From Rudanella lutea DSM 19387 (GTDB lineage: Bacteria > Bacteroidota > Bacteroidia > Cytophagales > Spirosomataceae): a stretch of 64,000 nt of DNA. The translations under genes were made by a program, and so were the position numbers. The notes beneath the pieces were generated by a model. The model saw only the letters and a program-made list of their open reading frames with translations. It had not been told where the DNA came from and did not search any database. The stretch is from contig NZ_KB913013.1 of NCBI RefSeq assembly GCF_000383955.1, positions 3,739,694 to 3,803,693 on the forward strand, in the 5' to 3' direction. Below, in pieces: positions 26,028 to 35,438 of this stretch (position 1 is the stretch's first letter; every line of letters begins with the position of its first letter).

Positions 26028-26564
26028 ATGTCAGAAATAGACACCTCCGGTGGGGGTGGTGGTAAAGGCGATGGTAAGGTACGGTCCAAAAAGGCGTCAA
26101 CCCGAATTGACATGACGCCGATGGTTGACCTGGGATTTCTCCTGATTACCTTCTTCATCCTGGCTACTACCCTTAGTAAGCCGTCTTCGATGACGCTTAA
26201 CGTTCCGGATAAAACCAAAACGGAAGAGACGGAGCCGATCAAGGCTTCAAACGTAATGACTATCTTCCTGGGTAAGGATAACAAGGCGCACTACATTTTT
26301 GGTAAAGCGGCCAACGAAGACCCGGAAGTCAAAACAGTAGGCTTTGGTTATGACCTCCGCAAGGCTATTCAGGAAGAAGGTCGTAAGGTTCCTGCTGACA
26401 AGTTTGTAATTGTAATCAAGCCGACCAAAGAATCAACCTACCGGAACATGGTGGATATTCTGGACGAGATGGCCATTACGAAAACCAAACGATACGCGCT
26501 GGTTGACGAACTGACGGCCGACGAGAAGGCTCTCCTGAAAGATAAACTTAAGTTAGACGTATAA
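26028..26564 (+). CDS. exbD: ExbD/TolR-family protein, second copy
   Basis: The protein has 178 residues. A glycine-rich leader (SGGGGGKGDGK) precedes the ExbD signature RIDMTPMVDLGFLLITFFIL, whose aspartate is the expected proton site. The periplasmic part is close to normal ExbD length. Two unlike ExbD proteins beside one ExbB are common in Bacteroidota and may form a mixed complex. tonB follows six bases after the stop. Confidence 0.93.
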   Translation: MSEIDTSGGGGGKGDGKVRSKKASTRIDMTPMVDLGFLLITFFILATTLSKPSSMTLNVPDKTKTEETEPIKASNVMTIFLGKDNKAHYIFGKAANEDPEVKTVGFGYDLRKAIQEEGRKVPADKFVIVIKPTKESTYRNMVDILDEMAITKTKRYALVDELTADEKALLKDKLKLDV

Positions 26565-26570
26565 TACACA

Positions 26571-27401
26571 ATGGCAGAAACGACAGCAAAAGCAACACTG
26601 GATGATATAGTGTTTGCGAACCGGAACAAAGCCTATGGTGCTTATACGCTGCGGAAGGACTATCCGCGTACGGTAGCCCGGGCTCTTCTGATTGGCGCTG
26701 TGATTTTCACCTTGGCCACCCTTTCGCCGACAATCATCAACGCCCTGTCTTCGGAAAGTGCTGATGAGCAGGCAATGGTGGAAGTGGACTTGATGAAATT
26801 GCCACCACCGCCAATTGATCCGAACGAACCACCACCACCACCACCACCACCGGTAGAAGTACCGAAGGTGAACACGGTGAAGTTCCTCCCGCCCGAAGTT
26901 AAGCCGGACGAAGAGGTTCCCGAAGAAACGCCCCCTCCGGCCGTTGAAGAACTGAAAGAGGCTGTGGCTGCTGAAAAGACGCAGGAAGGTGACCCCAACG
27001 CCGAAGAGGTGATTGTAGCCCCTGAAGAAACGGCTGGTCCAACTAAAGTCGAAGTAGCCGTTGAGGCACCTGCCCCGAAAGAAGATGAAGTCTTCACTGT
27101 GGTAGAACAGCAACCCGAATTTACGGGTGGTATGGCTGCTCTTTCGTCTTACCTGAGCAAAAACCTGCGTTACCCAGCTGCTGCTCAGCGGGCCAACGTA
27201 TCGGGTCGTGTATTTGTTAGTTTCGTAGTAAACACCGATGGTAGTATTCAGGACGTACAGGTTCTGAAGGGCCTTGGTTTCGGAACGGACGAGGAAGCCA
27301 CCCGCGTAGTTAAAGCTATGCCTAAGTGGAAGCCAGGTAAGCAGTCGGGCCGTCCGGTACGTGTAAAGTATAACCTGCCCATTAACTTCCAGTTGGAGTA
27401 A
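26571..27401 (+). CDS. tonB: TonB-family energy transducer
   Basis: The protein has 276 residues. The cytoplasmic start contains FANRNKAYGAYTLRKDYP, a motif usual before Bacteroidota TonB. A single membrane segment follows (ARALLIGAVIFTLATLSPTI), then a proline/glutamate-rich spacer with seven to nine prolines in a row near 85-95. The C-terminal TonB domain (about 190-276) has YPAAAQRANVSGRVFVSFVV, the VLKGLGFGTDEEA helix and a closing YNLPINFQLE. It passes energy to outer-membrane receptors such as the SusC protein in this window. Confidence 0.95.
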   Translation: MAETTAKATLDDIVFANRNKAYGAYTLRKDYPRTVARALLIGAVIFTLATLSPTIINALSSESADEQAMVEVDLMKLPPPPIDPNEPPPPPPPPVEVPKVNTVKFLPPEVKPDEEVPEETPPPAVEELKEAVAAEKTQEGDPNAEEVIVAPEETAGPTKVEVAVEAPAPKEDEVFTVVEQQPEFTGGMAALSSYLSKNLRYPAAAQRANVSGRVFVSFVVNTDGSIQDVQVLKGLGFGTDEEATRVVKAMPKWKPGKQSGRPVRVKYNLPINFQLE

Positions 27402-27628
27402 TGCCGCAGCGTAATCGATTATCGGAACAGCTGACGCTTGTTTTAGCAGCAGTTGCTTCGGTGGCATATCTGGGAGGAGGCATCGCACTGATAGCCTCCT
27501 CTCAGTCTTTTGTCATCTTCCCTCCACCCGGACCATTGCGCTACGGTATGGCAGCTTTGCTTATCTGGTATGGCGGCTCACGCGCCTTTCGGGCGTATTA
27601 CATGTATAAAGACAGAGATCGGGATTAA
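27401..27628 (+). CDS. Small membrane protein of the tonB cluster
   Basis: The protein has 75 residues with two membrane segments (LVLAAVASVAYLGGGIALIA; LRYGMAALLIWYGGSRAF) and a charged tail RAYYMYKDRDRD. Its ATG overlaps the tonB stop (TAATG), so translation is coupled. No family is recognised; the position suggests a part or an adaptor of the TonB energising complex. Confidence 0.75.
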   Translation: MPQRNRLSEQLTLVLAAVASVAYLGGGIALIASSQSFVIFPPPGPLRYGMAALLIWYGGSRAFRAYYMYKDRDRD

Positions 27629-27640
27629 GCCGAGCCTGTG

Positions 27641-27701
27641 AGTATGGTTTAATGAGCAGGAGCTAAATAAGCCCCGTTCATTAAACCATACTATTTTTTT
27701 T
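27641..27701 (+). terminator. Strong terminator inside the TonB cluster
   Basis: A 15-bp perfect stem AGTATGGTTTAATGA / TCATTAAACCATACT with a 22-base loop is followed by a run of eight T. It separates the exbB-exbD-exbD-tonB-75aa unit from the PstS-like gene. Confidence 0.9.
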
Positions 27702-27764
27702 AAATCCAATAATCACACTGTCAGCGATGTGGAATAATTCGACTCGTTGCATCCATTAGACACG

Positions 27765-28700
27765 ATGAAATCATTGCTTTTAACCTTAGCGTTGGTAGCG
27801 ACTGTACTGGGATGCAACTCGTCTCAGAAACAGCAGGAACTTGATACGCCCTCCCGAGGCACGATTACAGTTGTGTCCGATGAGTCGTTTCGGCCTTTGG
27901 TTGAACAACTGACAGGCACCTATTCGGGTATTTACCCCGATGCCAAATTCAACGTGGTGTTCCGCCCCGAAAAGGAAGCCATTGCCATGATGCTTCGGGA
28001 TAGTGCCCGGATGGTTTTCTGTACGCGGCCACTAACCAAGAACGAGCAGGCTGTACTGGATGGACGTAAAATCGTAGGTAAAACCGAACGGATTGCGACG
28101 GATGGAGTAGCCCTGATCACCGGAAAAGCGAATCGGGATAGCCTCATTACAATGGATGAACTGCGGGGGCTGTTTAGTGGACAAATTACCGATTGGGGGC
28201 AGTTAAAAGGCAGTACGCAAAGTGGGCCGGTTACGCTTGTTTTCGACAACGGCAACGGAAGCAACATTGACTTTGTCTTGCGAACGTTCAAAGTGACCGA
28301 TGTCTCGAAGTTGCGTTTGTTTACCGCCAAGTCGAACCGGGAGGTGATTGAGTACGTGCGGCAGAATCCGCGGGCGCTGGGTTTTATAGGCGTAAACTGG
28401 ATCAGCGATGGCGATGAGCCGTTGACAGCTGAGTTATCTCGCGACTTGCGGGTGCTCGGAGTGTCAGACAAAGCGAACCCTGCTAGCCGTGACGAATATT
28501 TTCAGCCATTCCAGCGAAGCCTTGGTTTACAGGACTATCCGCTACGTCGGCCACTGTATATTATTAGTCGGGAAGCTCACTCTGGATTGGGTGGTGGACT
28601 CATTAATTACTTGGCCCGGGATGCCGGAAGCCTCATTGTTGAGAAATTGGGTCTTTGGCCAACTAGGCCATACAATCGAGAAGTTTATATTCAGAAGTGA
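27765..28700 (+). CDS. PstS-like substrate-binding lipoprotein
   Basis: The protein has 311 residues from ATG 27765. A lipoprotein signal (LLLTLALVATVLGC, cysteine at about 17) is followed by a PstS-family phosphate-binding fold: TITVVSDESFRPLVEQL, ARMVFCTRPLTKNE, GVALITGKANRDSLITMDEL, LVFDNGNGSNIDFVLR and ALGFIGVNW. No pst transporter genes are adjacent. It sits between the TonB cluster and the TPR gene, an order I associate with Bacteroidota. Its ligand is unproven. A TTG at 27747 would lengthen the leader but is less likely. Confidence 0.85.
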   Translation: MKSLLLTLALVATVLGCNSSQKQQELDTPSRGTITVVSDESFRPLVEQLTGTYSGIYPDAKFNVVFRPEKEAIAMMLRDSARMVFCTRPLTKNEQAVLDGRKIVGKTERIATDGVALITGKANRDSLITMDELRGLFSGQITDWGQLKGSTQSGPVTLVFDNGNGSNIDFVLRTFKVTDVSKLRLFTAKSNREVIEYVRQNPRALGFIGVNWISDGDEPLTAELSRDLRVLGVSDKANPASRDEYFQPFQRSLGLQDYPLRRPLYIISREAHSGLGGGLINYLARDAGSLIVEKLGLWPTRPYNREVYIQK

Positions 28701-28729
28701 GTAAATTTTTCTGTTTAAGTGCAATTTTT

Positions 28730-28737
28730 TAGTTTTG
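28730..28737 (+). promoter_or_regulatory. -7 box (TAGTTTTG) before the TPR gene
   Basis: TAGTTTTG matches TAnnTTTG and lies 53 bases before the ATG, just after the stop of the PstS-like gene. The -33 element is unclear. Confidence 0.5.
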
Positions 28738-28789
28738 CCGCTTGTTTTATTGGGACAGTAGAAACTAACTTCTTACCAACCTGAAGTAC

Positions 28790-30550
28790 ATGATGAAGAT
28801 TCAGAAAAAATCGCTGATGACAACACTGGCACTGGGTGCCATGTTGACGGCTCCGGTGTTTGCGCAGGATATTCAAACGGGGTTGAAGGACCTGGAGTCG
28901 GAGCGGTTTGCAAAAGCTGAACAAACGTTCACGCAGTTGGCAAGCAGCTCGCCATCGGCCGACAATCAGTTCTATCTGGGGTATTATTACCTCCGCACCA
29001 ACCAACTTGATAAGGCCAAAGCTGCTTTTGAAAAAGGAGCAGCTGCTGACCCAAAAAATCAATTGAACAGCGTTGGTTTGGGCGCCGTGGCACTGGCTCA
29101 GGGGGATCGGGCTACCGCCAAAACAAAGATTGATCAGGCTGTAAGTGCCACCAAGAGCAAAAACATGGACGTTTTGTTCCGGGCTGGTGAAGCATATACG
29201 CTGAACGAGAAAAATAATGATCCGGCAGCGGCAATTGCCCTGTTAGATGCAGCGGCCAAGCTGGATAAGAAAAATACGAACGCTGACATCAAGATGGCGT
29301 TGGGCGATGCCTACTTCATCAAAAATGATGGTGGTATGGCGGTCTCGCGTTACGAAGATGCCCTTTCGGTTTCACCGAATCTGGCCGAGGCAAACTACAA
29401 AATTGGCCGCCTGTATCTGCGTGGTAAGAACTACGTGAAAGCGCAGGAGTTCTTTAACAAAGCAATTGAGACGGACCCTGAGTTTGCGTTGACGTACCGC
29501 TCACTGGCCGATGCACTGGCTGGCTCACGGGCGTACAAAGGTGCGGCAGCCAACATGGAGAAGTACGTACAGAAAAGCGGTACAACCGATCCTGATTACC
29601 TGACAACGGTTGCCAAGTACTACTTCCTGGCCAACGACTATCTGAAAGCAACCAGCTATCTGGATCAGCTGAAAGGTAAGGTAAACGATCCCGTTCTGGA
29701 CCGTATGTATGGCTGGGCTTACACCGCGCTGGGTAAGAACGAGCAAGCGGTTGAATCACTGAAGAAGTTTATTGCTACGGCTCCTCAGAAAGTAATCTAT
29801 GACGATTACAAATACCTGGGCCGTGCTTATGGTCAGCTGGGTACACCTGAAGGAGATTCACTCTCGATTATCAACCTTGAGAAGGCAGCTCCTGAAGATA
29901 CGACGGAGAACCTGTACCGTGAAATTGCCAAGAAATACAACGACAGCAAGCGGTACGACCGGGCGTATGACTACTACGTGAAAACGATCGGTCAGGGTAA
30001 GCCGTTGAACAACGACTATCTGTTGATGGGTCTTGCCGCTTACAACATGGGTTTCCGGATTGGTCGTGATGTGGCTAAAGAAGATACGGCAGCGGCTCGT
30101 CAGTTGCGTAAGCAGTGGTTCCTGCGTGCCGACTCGTCGTACGCTAAGCTGGCCGAGATTACGCCAAACTACTCGCCGGCTTATTACTACCGGGGTACGT
30201 CGAACTACTATGCTTACCCATCAGCAGAGGCTTTGTCGAATCGGGCTTTTGTTCCCTATCTCGAGAAGTTCACGGAGCTGGCTCCCCAGGATATCGCAGC
30301 TGACGCATCAAAAGCACAGCAGTTCAACCGCTTATTAGTGCAGTCGTACCGTCTGCTTGCCGGTGATGCTGTAGCGCGCAAAGATGACGCCAAGGCGAAA
30401 GAGTTAGCATCGAAGATTCTGGCTATTGACCCGAACGATAAGCAAGCGAAGGAGTTTATGGAAGGCCCAAAACCGGCTCAGGCAGCTCCTGCAGCACCGG
30501 CCGCTAAGCCCGCTCCCAAGACGCCAGCCAAGAAAGGCTCTGCGAAATAA
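28790..30550 (+). CDS. Periplasmic TPR-repeat protein of the TonB cluster
   Basis: The protein has 586 residues. The signal peptide ends at TAPVFAQD. About nine TPR-like helix pairs follow, for example FYLGYYYLRTNQLDKAKAAF, ANYKIGRLYLRGKNYVKAQ and AYTALGKNEQAVESLKKF. The C-terminal tail of about 25 residues is rich in alanine, proline and lysine and ends KKGSAK. It is probably a periplasmic scaffold; its place behind exbBD-tonB and the PstS-like gene suggests a role with TonB. Translation could equally start at the next codon (28793). Confidence 0.85.
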   Translation: MMKIQKKSLMTTLALGAMLTAPVFAQDIQTGLKDLESERFAKAEQTFTQLASSSPSADNQFYLGYYYLRTNQLDKAKAAFEKGAAADPKNQLNSVGLGAVALAQGDRATAKTKIDQAVSATKSKNMDVLFRAGEAYTLNEKNNDPAAAIALLDAAAKLDKKNTNADIKMALGDAYFIKNDGGMAVSRYEDALSVSPNLAEANYKIGRLYLRGKNYVKAQEFFNKAIETDPEFALTYRSLADALAGSRAYKGAAANMEKYVQKSGTTDPDYLTTVAKYYFLANDYLKATSYLDQLKGKVNDPVLDRMYGWAYTALGKNEQAVESLKKFIATAPQKVIYDDYKYLGRAYGQLGTPEGDSLSIINLEKAAPEDTTENLYREIAKKYNDSKRYDRAYDYYVKTIGQGKPLNNDYLLMGLAAYNMGFRIGRDVAKEDTAAARQLRKQWFLRADSSYAKLAEITPNYSPAYYYRGTSNYYAYPSAEALSNRAFVPYLEKFTELAPQDIAADASKAQQFNRLLVQSYRLLAGDAVARKDDAKAKELASKILAIDPNDKQAKEFMEGPKPAQAAPAAPAAKPAPKTPAKKGSAK

Positions 30551-30576
30551 GTACGCTGATTTAGGTCAGTTTTCAG

Positions 30577-30606
30577 GCGACTTCCTCAACCAGGGAAGTC
30601 GCTTTT
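30577..30606 (+). terminator. Intrinsic terminator after the TPR gene
   Basis: GCGACTTCC / GGAAGTCGC stem with an 8-base loop, then four T. Confidence 0.8.
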
Positions 30607-30671
30607 GTTTTCCAATGGATAAAAACAAACCTGTTTGAAGATGAGTGCCTATTATTTTATCGTGTCAGTCG

Positions 30672-30679
30672 TAACTTTG
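30672..30679 (+). promoter_or_regulatory. -7 box (TAACTTTG) before adk
   Basis: TAACTTTG is an exact TAnnTTTG match, 44 bases before the adk ATG. No clear -33 TTTG was found at 19-22 bases. Confidence 0.6.
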
Positions 30680-30723
30680 CGCCCGCAATTAACAAATGTT
30701 TAAAAGCCCACTACATAAACCCC

Positions 30724-31305
30724 ATGCTTAATCTTGTACTGTTTGGCCCTCCGGGTGCGGGCAAAGGCACGCAAAGCGAAAAATTGATTGCCAAGTACCA
30801 GTTGGTGCACCTTTCAACGGGTGATTTGCTCCGGTCACAGATTGCAGCAGGCACGGAGCTGGGGTTGAAAGCGAAGTCGTTGATGGATCAGGGCTTGCTG
30901 GTTCCCGACGAGGTAGTGATTGGAATGATTGATAGCAAACTGCGCGAAAACCAATCGGCGGCCGGCTTTATTTTCGACGGTTTCCCGCGTACGGTGCCAC
31001 AAGCCGAAGCACTCGATGCGTTGTTGGCTCAGTACAATGAGCGGATTACGACCATGGTTGCTTTGATCGTGGAGGAAGAAGAACTGACTCGTCGACTTTT
31101 ACAACGAGGGCAGACATCGGGACGGCCCGATGATCAGAACGAAGAGCTGATTCGTCGGCGGGTTAAGGAGTATAACGATAAAACAACGCCTGTGGCCGGG
31201 TACTACAACAATCAGGGTAAGTACGCGGCAATTGACGGAGTAGGCGATATCGATAGCATTTTCGATGCTATCTGTCATAAAATCACTGAGGCCCAACTCA
31301 ACTAA
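30724..31305 (+). CDS. adk: Adenylate kinase
   Basis: This 193-residue cytosolic enzyme interconverts ATP + AMP and 2 ADP. Seen: P-loop GPPGAGKGTQ (8-17), HLSTGDLLR (AMP site), FDGFPRTVPQAEAL, and RRRVKEYNDKTTPV in the lid/core region. It is the short-lid form without a zinc-binding lid, as expected at this length. obg follows after 61 bases. Confidence 0.97.
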   Translation: MLNLVLFGPPGAGKGTQSEKLIAKYQLVHLSTGDLLRSQIAAGTELGLKAKSLMDQGLLVPDEVVIGMIDSKLRENQSAAGFIFDGFPRTVPQAEALDALLAQYNERITTMVALIVEEEELTRRLLQRGQTSGRPDDQNEELIRRRVKEYNDKTTPVAGYYNNQGKYAAIDGVGDIDSIFDAICHKITEAQLN

Positions 31306-31366
31306 TGCGTACGAACCACTGCGTGAAGGGACGAGGTAAGAACGGGCCGGTGGTAACCAATTGAGC

Positions 31367-32386
31367 ATGGCATCATCAAATTTTATTGACTACGTAAAAA
31401 TAAATTGTCGTTCAGGAGCCGGTGGAGCAGGGTCTGTGCACTTCCGGCGTGAAAAACATGTGGCTAAGGGTGGCCCCGATGGGGGCGACGGGGGCCGGGG
31501 CGGGCATATTATTTTGCGCGGCAACTCCCAGCACTGGACCCTGTTGCACCTGAAGTATCGGAAGCACATCAAAGCTTCGCCGGGGCAGGGTGGTGAAGGC
31601 GGTCGGCGGACGGGGCATCAGGGCGAAGATATTATCCTTGACGTACCTCTGGGGACCATTGCCCGCCATGCCGAAACGGGCGAGCAGATGGCCGAGATTA
31701 CCACCGATGGCGAAGAGGTAATTCTGTTGCCCGGGGGCCGTGGTGGTCTGGGAAACGACCATTTCAAATCGGCCACCCAACAAACGCCGTACTATGCCCA
31801 GCCGGGCGAAGCAGGCCAGGAAGCGTGGATTATTCTGGAGCTAAAACTGCTGGCCGATGTGGGGCTGGTAGGTTTCCCAAATGCCGGTAAATCAACCTTA
31901 TTGTCGGTGATGTCGGCTGCTAAGCCCGAAATTGCTGATTACCCATTTACGACGCTGGTACCTAATCTGGGCGTGGTAGCCTACCGCGACTACAAGTCGT
32001 TTGTCATGGCTGATATACCGGGCATCATCGAAGGGGCGTCGCAGGGGAAAGGGCTTGGTCTGCGGTTCCTGCGCCATATCGAACGCAACTCTGTGTTGCT
32101 GTTTACCGTACCGGTTACTGCCGAGAACATTCGGGCCGAATACAACACGCTGGTCAACGAGCTACATCAGTATAACCCCGAGTTAGTAGAGAAGGAGCGG
32201 TTGCTGGCGATCACAAAAACGGATTTGGCAACCGAAGAAGACTTGGCCAGATTGAAGAAAACGTTACCCGACCGGGTTAAATGCGTCTTCATATCAGCGG
32301 TAAAACAAGAGGGACTGACCGAGTTGAAAGACGCCATCTGGCAAACATTATCAGCCGCCCAACCCTTATCCGACACCGAATCATAA
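31367..32386 (+). CDS. obg: GTPase Obg (CgtA)
   Basis: The protein has 339 residues. The N-terminal glycine-rich Obg fold (about 1-160; [30 protein letters not shown]) is followed by a GTPase domain with G1 [12 protein letters not shown]3 DIPGIIEGA and G4 TKTD. Obg assists assembly of the large ribosomal subunit and links growth to stress. There is no long C-terminal OCT domain. The ATG at 31367 is preferred to a TTG six bases earlier. Confidence 0.96.
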   Translation: MASSNFIDYVKINCRSGAGGAGSVHFRREKHVAKGGPDGGDGGRGGHIILRGNSQHWTLLHLKYRKHIKASPGQGGEGGRRTGHQGEDIILDVPLGTIARHAETGEQMAEITTDGEEVILLPGGRGGLGNDHFKSATQQTPYYAQPGEAGQEAWIILELKLLADVGLVGFPNAGKSTLLSVMSAAKPEIADYPFTTLVPNLGVVAYRDYKSFVMADIPGIIEGASQGKGLGLRFLRHIERNSVLLFTVPVTAENIRAEYNTLVNELHQYNPELVEKERLLAITKTDLATEEDLARLKKTLPDRVKCVFISAVKQEGLTELKDAIWQTLSAAQPLSDTES

Positions 32387-32437
32387 AACCCGAAACGCTC
32401 ACCGGTAGAGGAGGTCGTTTCTGTAGGGAGCCCCGTC

Positions 32438-35182
32438 ATGAAAAATTTTACATTTTACGTAGCTTGCTTCGGCTTACTGCTGTTGTCTTCCATTAGTATA
32501 GCCCAGGTACAGATTACGTTTCCCACAACCCGAGCAGTTTTTCAACGCGGATTAAATAATCAGGCTACAGTGCGTGTAGCGGGATTCTACACCAGTTCGG
32601 TAACCCGAATCGAAGCGAAGTTAACAGCCCTCAATGGCGGGGCCAGCTTTGATTGGCGTACTATCCAGAACAGCCCCACAGGGGGCAGTTTTTCGGGTGA
32701 ACTAACGAATGTATCGGGAGGTTGGTACCGGCTCGAAGTGCGGGGGATGAATAATGACCAGACGGTCGGCTATGCATCGCTTGAGCCGTTTGGGGTTGGC
32801 GAAGTCTTTATTGTGGCCGGCCAATCAAATGCCCAGGGCGTACGTCCCGACGGGCTACCCGCTGGCGACGATCGGGTCAATACGGCCATTGTGGGGCAGC
32901 AAAACGAATCGTTGGCCGACCCGAGTTACCCTGCATTTACCAAGGTTGACAACAATATGGTGTTGGCACCACGCGGATTCGGGCCCTACTATTGGGGGCG
33001 GCTTGGCGACTTTCTGGTGCAACGCCTTGGGGTGCCCGTTATGTTTTTCAACGCAGGCTGGGGCGCTACAACCGTGCGCAACTGGCGTGAGAGTGTTGAA
33101 GTTGGCCAAACCTTCAATGTGTATTCACAGGTGCCGCTACCTGCCGGAATGCCTTATGGTAACCTGAAACAGGCTGCTCAGTTTTACGCGAATCAGTACG
33201 GGTTACGGGCTGTACTCTGGCATCAGGGAGAGGCTGACAACTTCCGCGATACCCCCGCCACTCAGTACACCAACGATTTGCTGTGGCTTATAAACCGGGT
33301 ACAGCAGGATACCGGCAAACGGATCCCGTGGGTGATTGCCCGGGCCTCATACGACAGTGACATGGGCGGTATAGATACGAAAGTAATCAACGGGCAAAAC
33401 GTAGCGATCAATCCATCGGGGGGCATATTCGGAGGGCCCAACACCGACGTGATTCTGGATCGGGCCGATAATGCCCACTTCAACAATGCCGGATTGGAGA
33501 AGGTAGCAGCTCTGTGGAATAGCTCGCTCGATGACACCTTTTTCAATAGTGCCCAACCTGTAGCTCCGGCTTCGTTGGCAACTATTTCAGCAGGCTGCCC
33601 CGGCAATAATCAGGTGTCGTACACGGTCAACGGGCAGTTTTCGAGCATTGTTTGGGAAACATTGAATGATCAGGGGCAGGTTGTTGGCGCCGACGGCGGG
33701 CCAACCATTATTCGTGGTGGTGGCGGAAACCGGTACCGGGCTAAGGTTAAAGATGGTTTCGGTAATGTAAGCTACACGGCCGCTGTGCGTGTGGCAGATG
33801 CTCCGTTTGTAGCTCCAAGCGGCCCCACAACGTTTTGCGAGGGCGGTTCGGTAAACCTGACGGCAAATTACGAGAACAACATCTCCTTCATTAACGGCCA
33901 AACCAATCAGGTTGTGACCAACAACCGGGTGCTGACAACGAATACGTCAGGTAGCTTTTTTGTGCGTTATCGGGATGTAAGTGGCTGTGAGTTCAACTCG
34001 CAGGCAGTCAATGTGCAGGTCAACCCCAATCCGGTGGCCCCTGTAATTGCCAATGAAAGACCGACTACGTTCTGTGAGGGCGACAACACGATTTTACGCG
34101 TTAATGCCGACAATGTGCGCTATAACTGGAGCACGGGCGAAACCAGCCAGGTGATCGACGTACGGCGGGGTGGCACGTATCAAGTAACGATTACCGACCA
34201 AAACGGGTGCTCATCTCCACGGTCCAATGCTATCAATGTAGTTGTAAACCCGAATCCGGCAACGCCTGTCATTGCTACCAACGGCCCTACTACGTTTTGT
34301 GCTGACCGATCTATAACCCTTACGGCTCCCGAAAATGCCTCCTATCAGTGGAGCAACGGGCAAACCACCCGGAGTATCACCACCAATCAGGCCGGAAGCT
34401 ACACGGTACGGGTACGGAATCAGTTCAACTGCGTATCGGCCGAGTCGTCGCGTCTGGATGTGCGGGTCAATCCGCTGCCCAATGCGCCTACTATTGCCGC
34501 TTCGGGTCGAACTACGTTTTGTGAGGGCGATCAGGTGACGTTGACTGCTACTAATTCGGTAAGTACATTCTGGTCGTCGGGCGACTCAACCCAAGCTCTG
34601 ACCGTACGCCGGTCAGGAACCTACACGGCCCGCACCCGCGATAACAATGGCTGTATTTCTCCGCAAAGCAACGCTATTTCGGTAAATGCCCGGCCGCTGC
34701 CAGCTACGCCGACCATCAATCAGGTGGGTACGTTTACCTTGCAGGCTTTTGGGCCAACTACCGAGGCCTCGTACAGCTGGCGTCGGAATACCGATTCGTT
34801 AGCCGTTCGGACAAGCACACTCAAAGCCGCTCAGTCGGGCTCGTATCAGGTGCGTTCGTTTATTGTGTACAGCCCGGACTTAACGTGTGCCTCGCCATTT
34901 TCGCAGCCGTTTGCCTACACGCTCGATGCCAGTTTCAATGGTTTGAGCGTGTATCCTAACCCAACCCCAACCCGCCAAGTGACGGTCGAGACATTGGAAA
35001 ATATTCAGAATGCGGTTATTGCCGTTTACTCGCTCAGTGGCCAGGAAATCATGACCGTACCGGTTCCGCTATTCGATGACCGCAAAACGCTAAGTTTAAC
35101 CAATGTTAGCCCCGGTCAGTATATTCTGCAGGTTCGGGCTCCCGGATTTAATCAGTCAAAACGTATTTTGGTGGGTTTTTAA
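32438..35182 (+). CDS. Secreted SGNH esterase-like protein with Ig-like repeats and T9SS domain (copy 1)
   Basis: The protein has 914 residues. The signal peptide ends near SSISIAQ. Residues 20-110 form a beta domain. A SASA/sialate O-acetylesterase-type SGNH hydrolase domain follows, with nucleophile motif VFIVAGQSNAQG, FFNAGWGATTVRNW and LWHQGEADN; DNAHFNNAGLEK carries the late histidine. Then come four to five Ig-like repeats of about 85 residues (PTTFCEG ... YxWSxGxTxxxI) and a T9SS type A domain ending NQSKRILVGF. It is likely a surface carbohydrate esterase. A shorter paralogue follows. Confidence 0.85.
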   Translation: MKNFTFYVACFGLLLLSSISIAQVQITFPTTRAVFQRGLNNQATVRVAGFYTSSVTRIEAKLTALNGGASFDWRTIQNSPTGGSFSGELTNVSGGWYRLEVRGMNNDQTVGYASLEPFGVGEVFIVAGQSNAQGVRPDGLPAGDDRVNTAIVGQQNESLADPSYPAFTKVDNNMVLAPRGFGPYYWGRLGDFLVQRLGVPVMFFNAGWGATTVRNWRESVEVGQTFNVYSQVPLPAGMPYGNLKQAAQFYANQYGLRAVLWHQGEADNFRDTPATQYTNDLLWLINRVQQDTGKRIPWVIARASYDSDMGGIDTKVINGQNVAINPSGGIFGGPNTDVILDRADNAHFNNAGLEKVAALWNSSLDDTFFNSAQPVAPASLATISAGCPGNNQVSYTVNGQFSSIVWETLNDQGQVVGADGGPTIIRGGGGNRYRAKVKDGFGNVSYTAAVRVADAPFVAPSGPTTFCEGGSVNLTANYENNISFINGQTNQVVTNNRVLTTNTSGSFFVRYRDVSGCEFNSQAVNVQVNPNPVAPVIANERPTTFCEGDNTILRVNADNVRYNWSTGETSQVIDVRRGGTYQVTITDQNGCSSPRSNAINVVVNPNPATPVIATNGPTTFCADRSITLTAPENASYQWSNGQTTRSITTNQAGSYTVRVRNQFNCVSAESSRLDVRVNPLPNAPTIAASGRTTFCEGDQVTLTATNSVSTFWSSGDSTQALTVRRSGTYTARTRDNNGCISPQSNAISVNARPLPATPTINQVGTFTLQAFGPTTEASYSWRRNTDSLAVRTSTLKAAQSGSYQVRSFIVYSPDLTCASPFSQPFAYTLDASFNGLSVYPNPTPTRQVTVETLENIQNAVIAVYSLSGQEIMTVPVPLFDDRKTLSLTNVSPGQYILQVRAPGFNQSKRILVGF

Positions 35183-35206
35183 CCAGATACTCATCGAAGC
35201 AGACAA

Positions 35207-35241
35207 CGAATCGTCGGGTGGTCAAACTGCCCGGCGATTCG
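35207..35241 (+). terminator. Hairpin between the two esterase-like genes
   Basis: CGAATCGTCGGGT pairs with GCCCGGCGATTCG (two G-U pairs) across a 9-base loop. It is 25 bases after the stop; no long T run follows, so termination is uncertain. Confidence 0.45.
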
Positions 35242-35438
35242 TCGTTTAAGACCGATAAACTACCTGGCGAGCCGCCATATTGATTTGTATTTTACCGGGA
35301 TATACTAAATTTGCTACTGGTAAGTTATAATAAGTTGGAAGGGGTGACGCTGGCGCACACTTGGACTTACTTTTAGTGACACATTCAGTTTGGGCTGATT
35401 TTTGAATGTAGGTAAAATCAGGCTTGTCATACATCTTT

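Noticed and set aside
26553-27488. Minus-strand frame of 311 codons opposite tonB
   Set aside because: It is the antisense of tonB; the tryptophan/phenylalanine-rich product reflects the reversed proline and glutamate codons.
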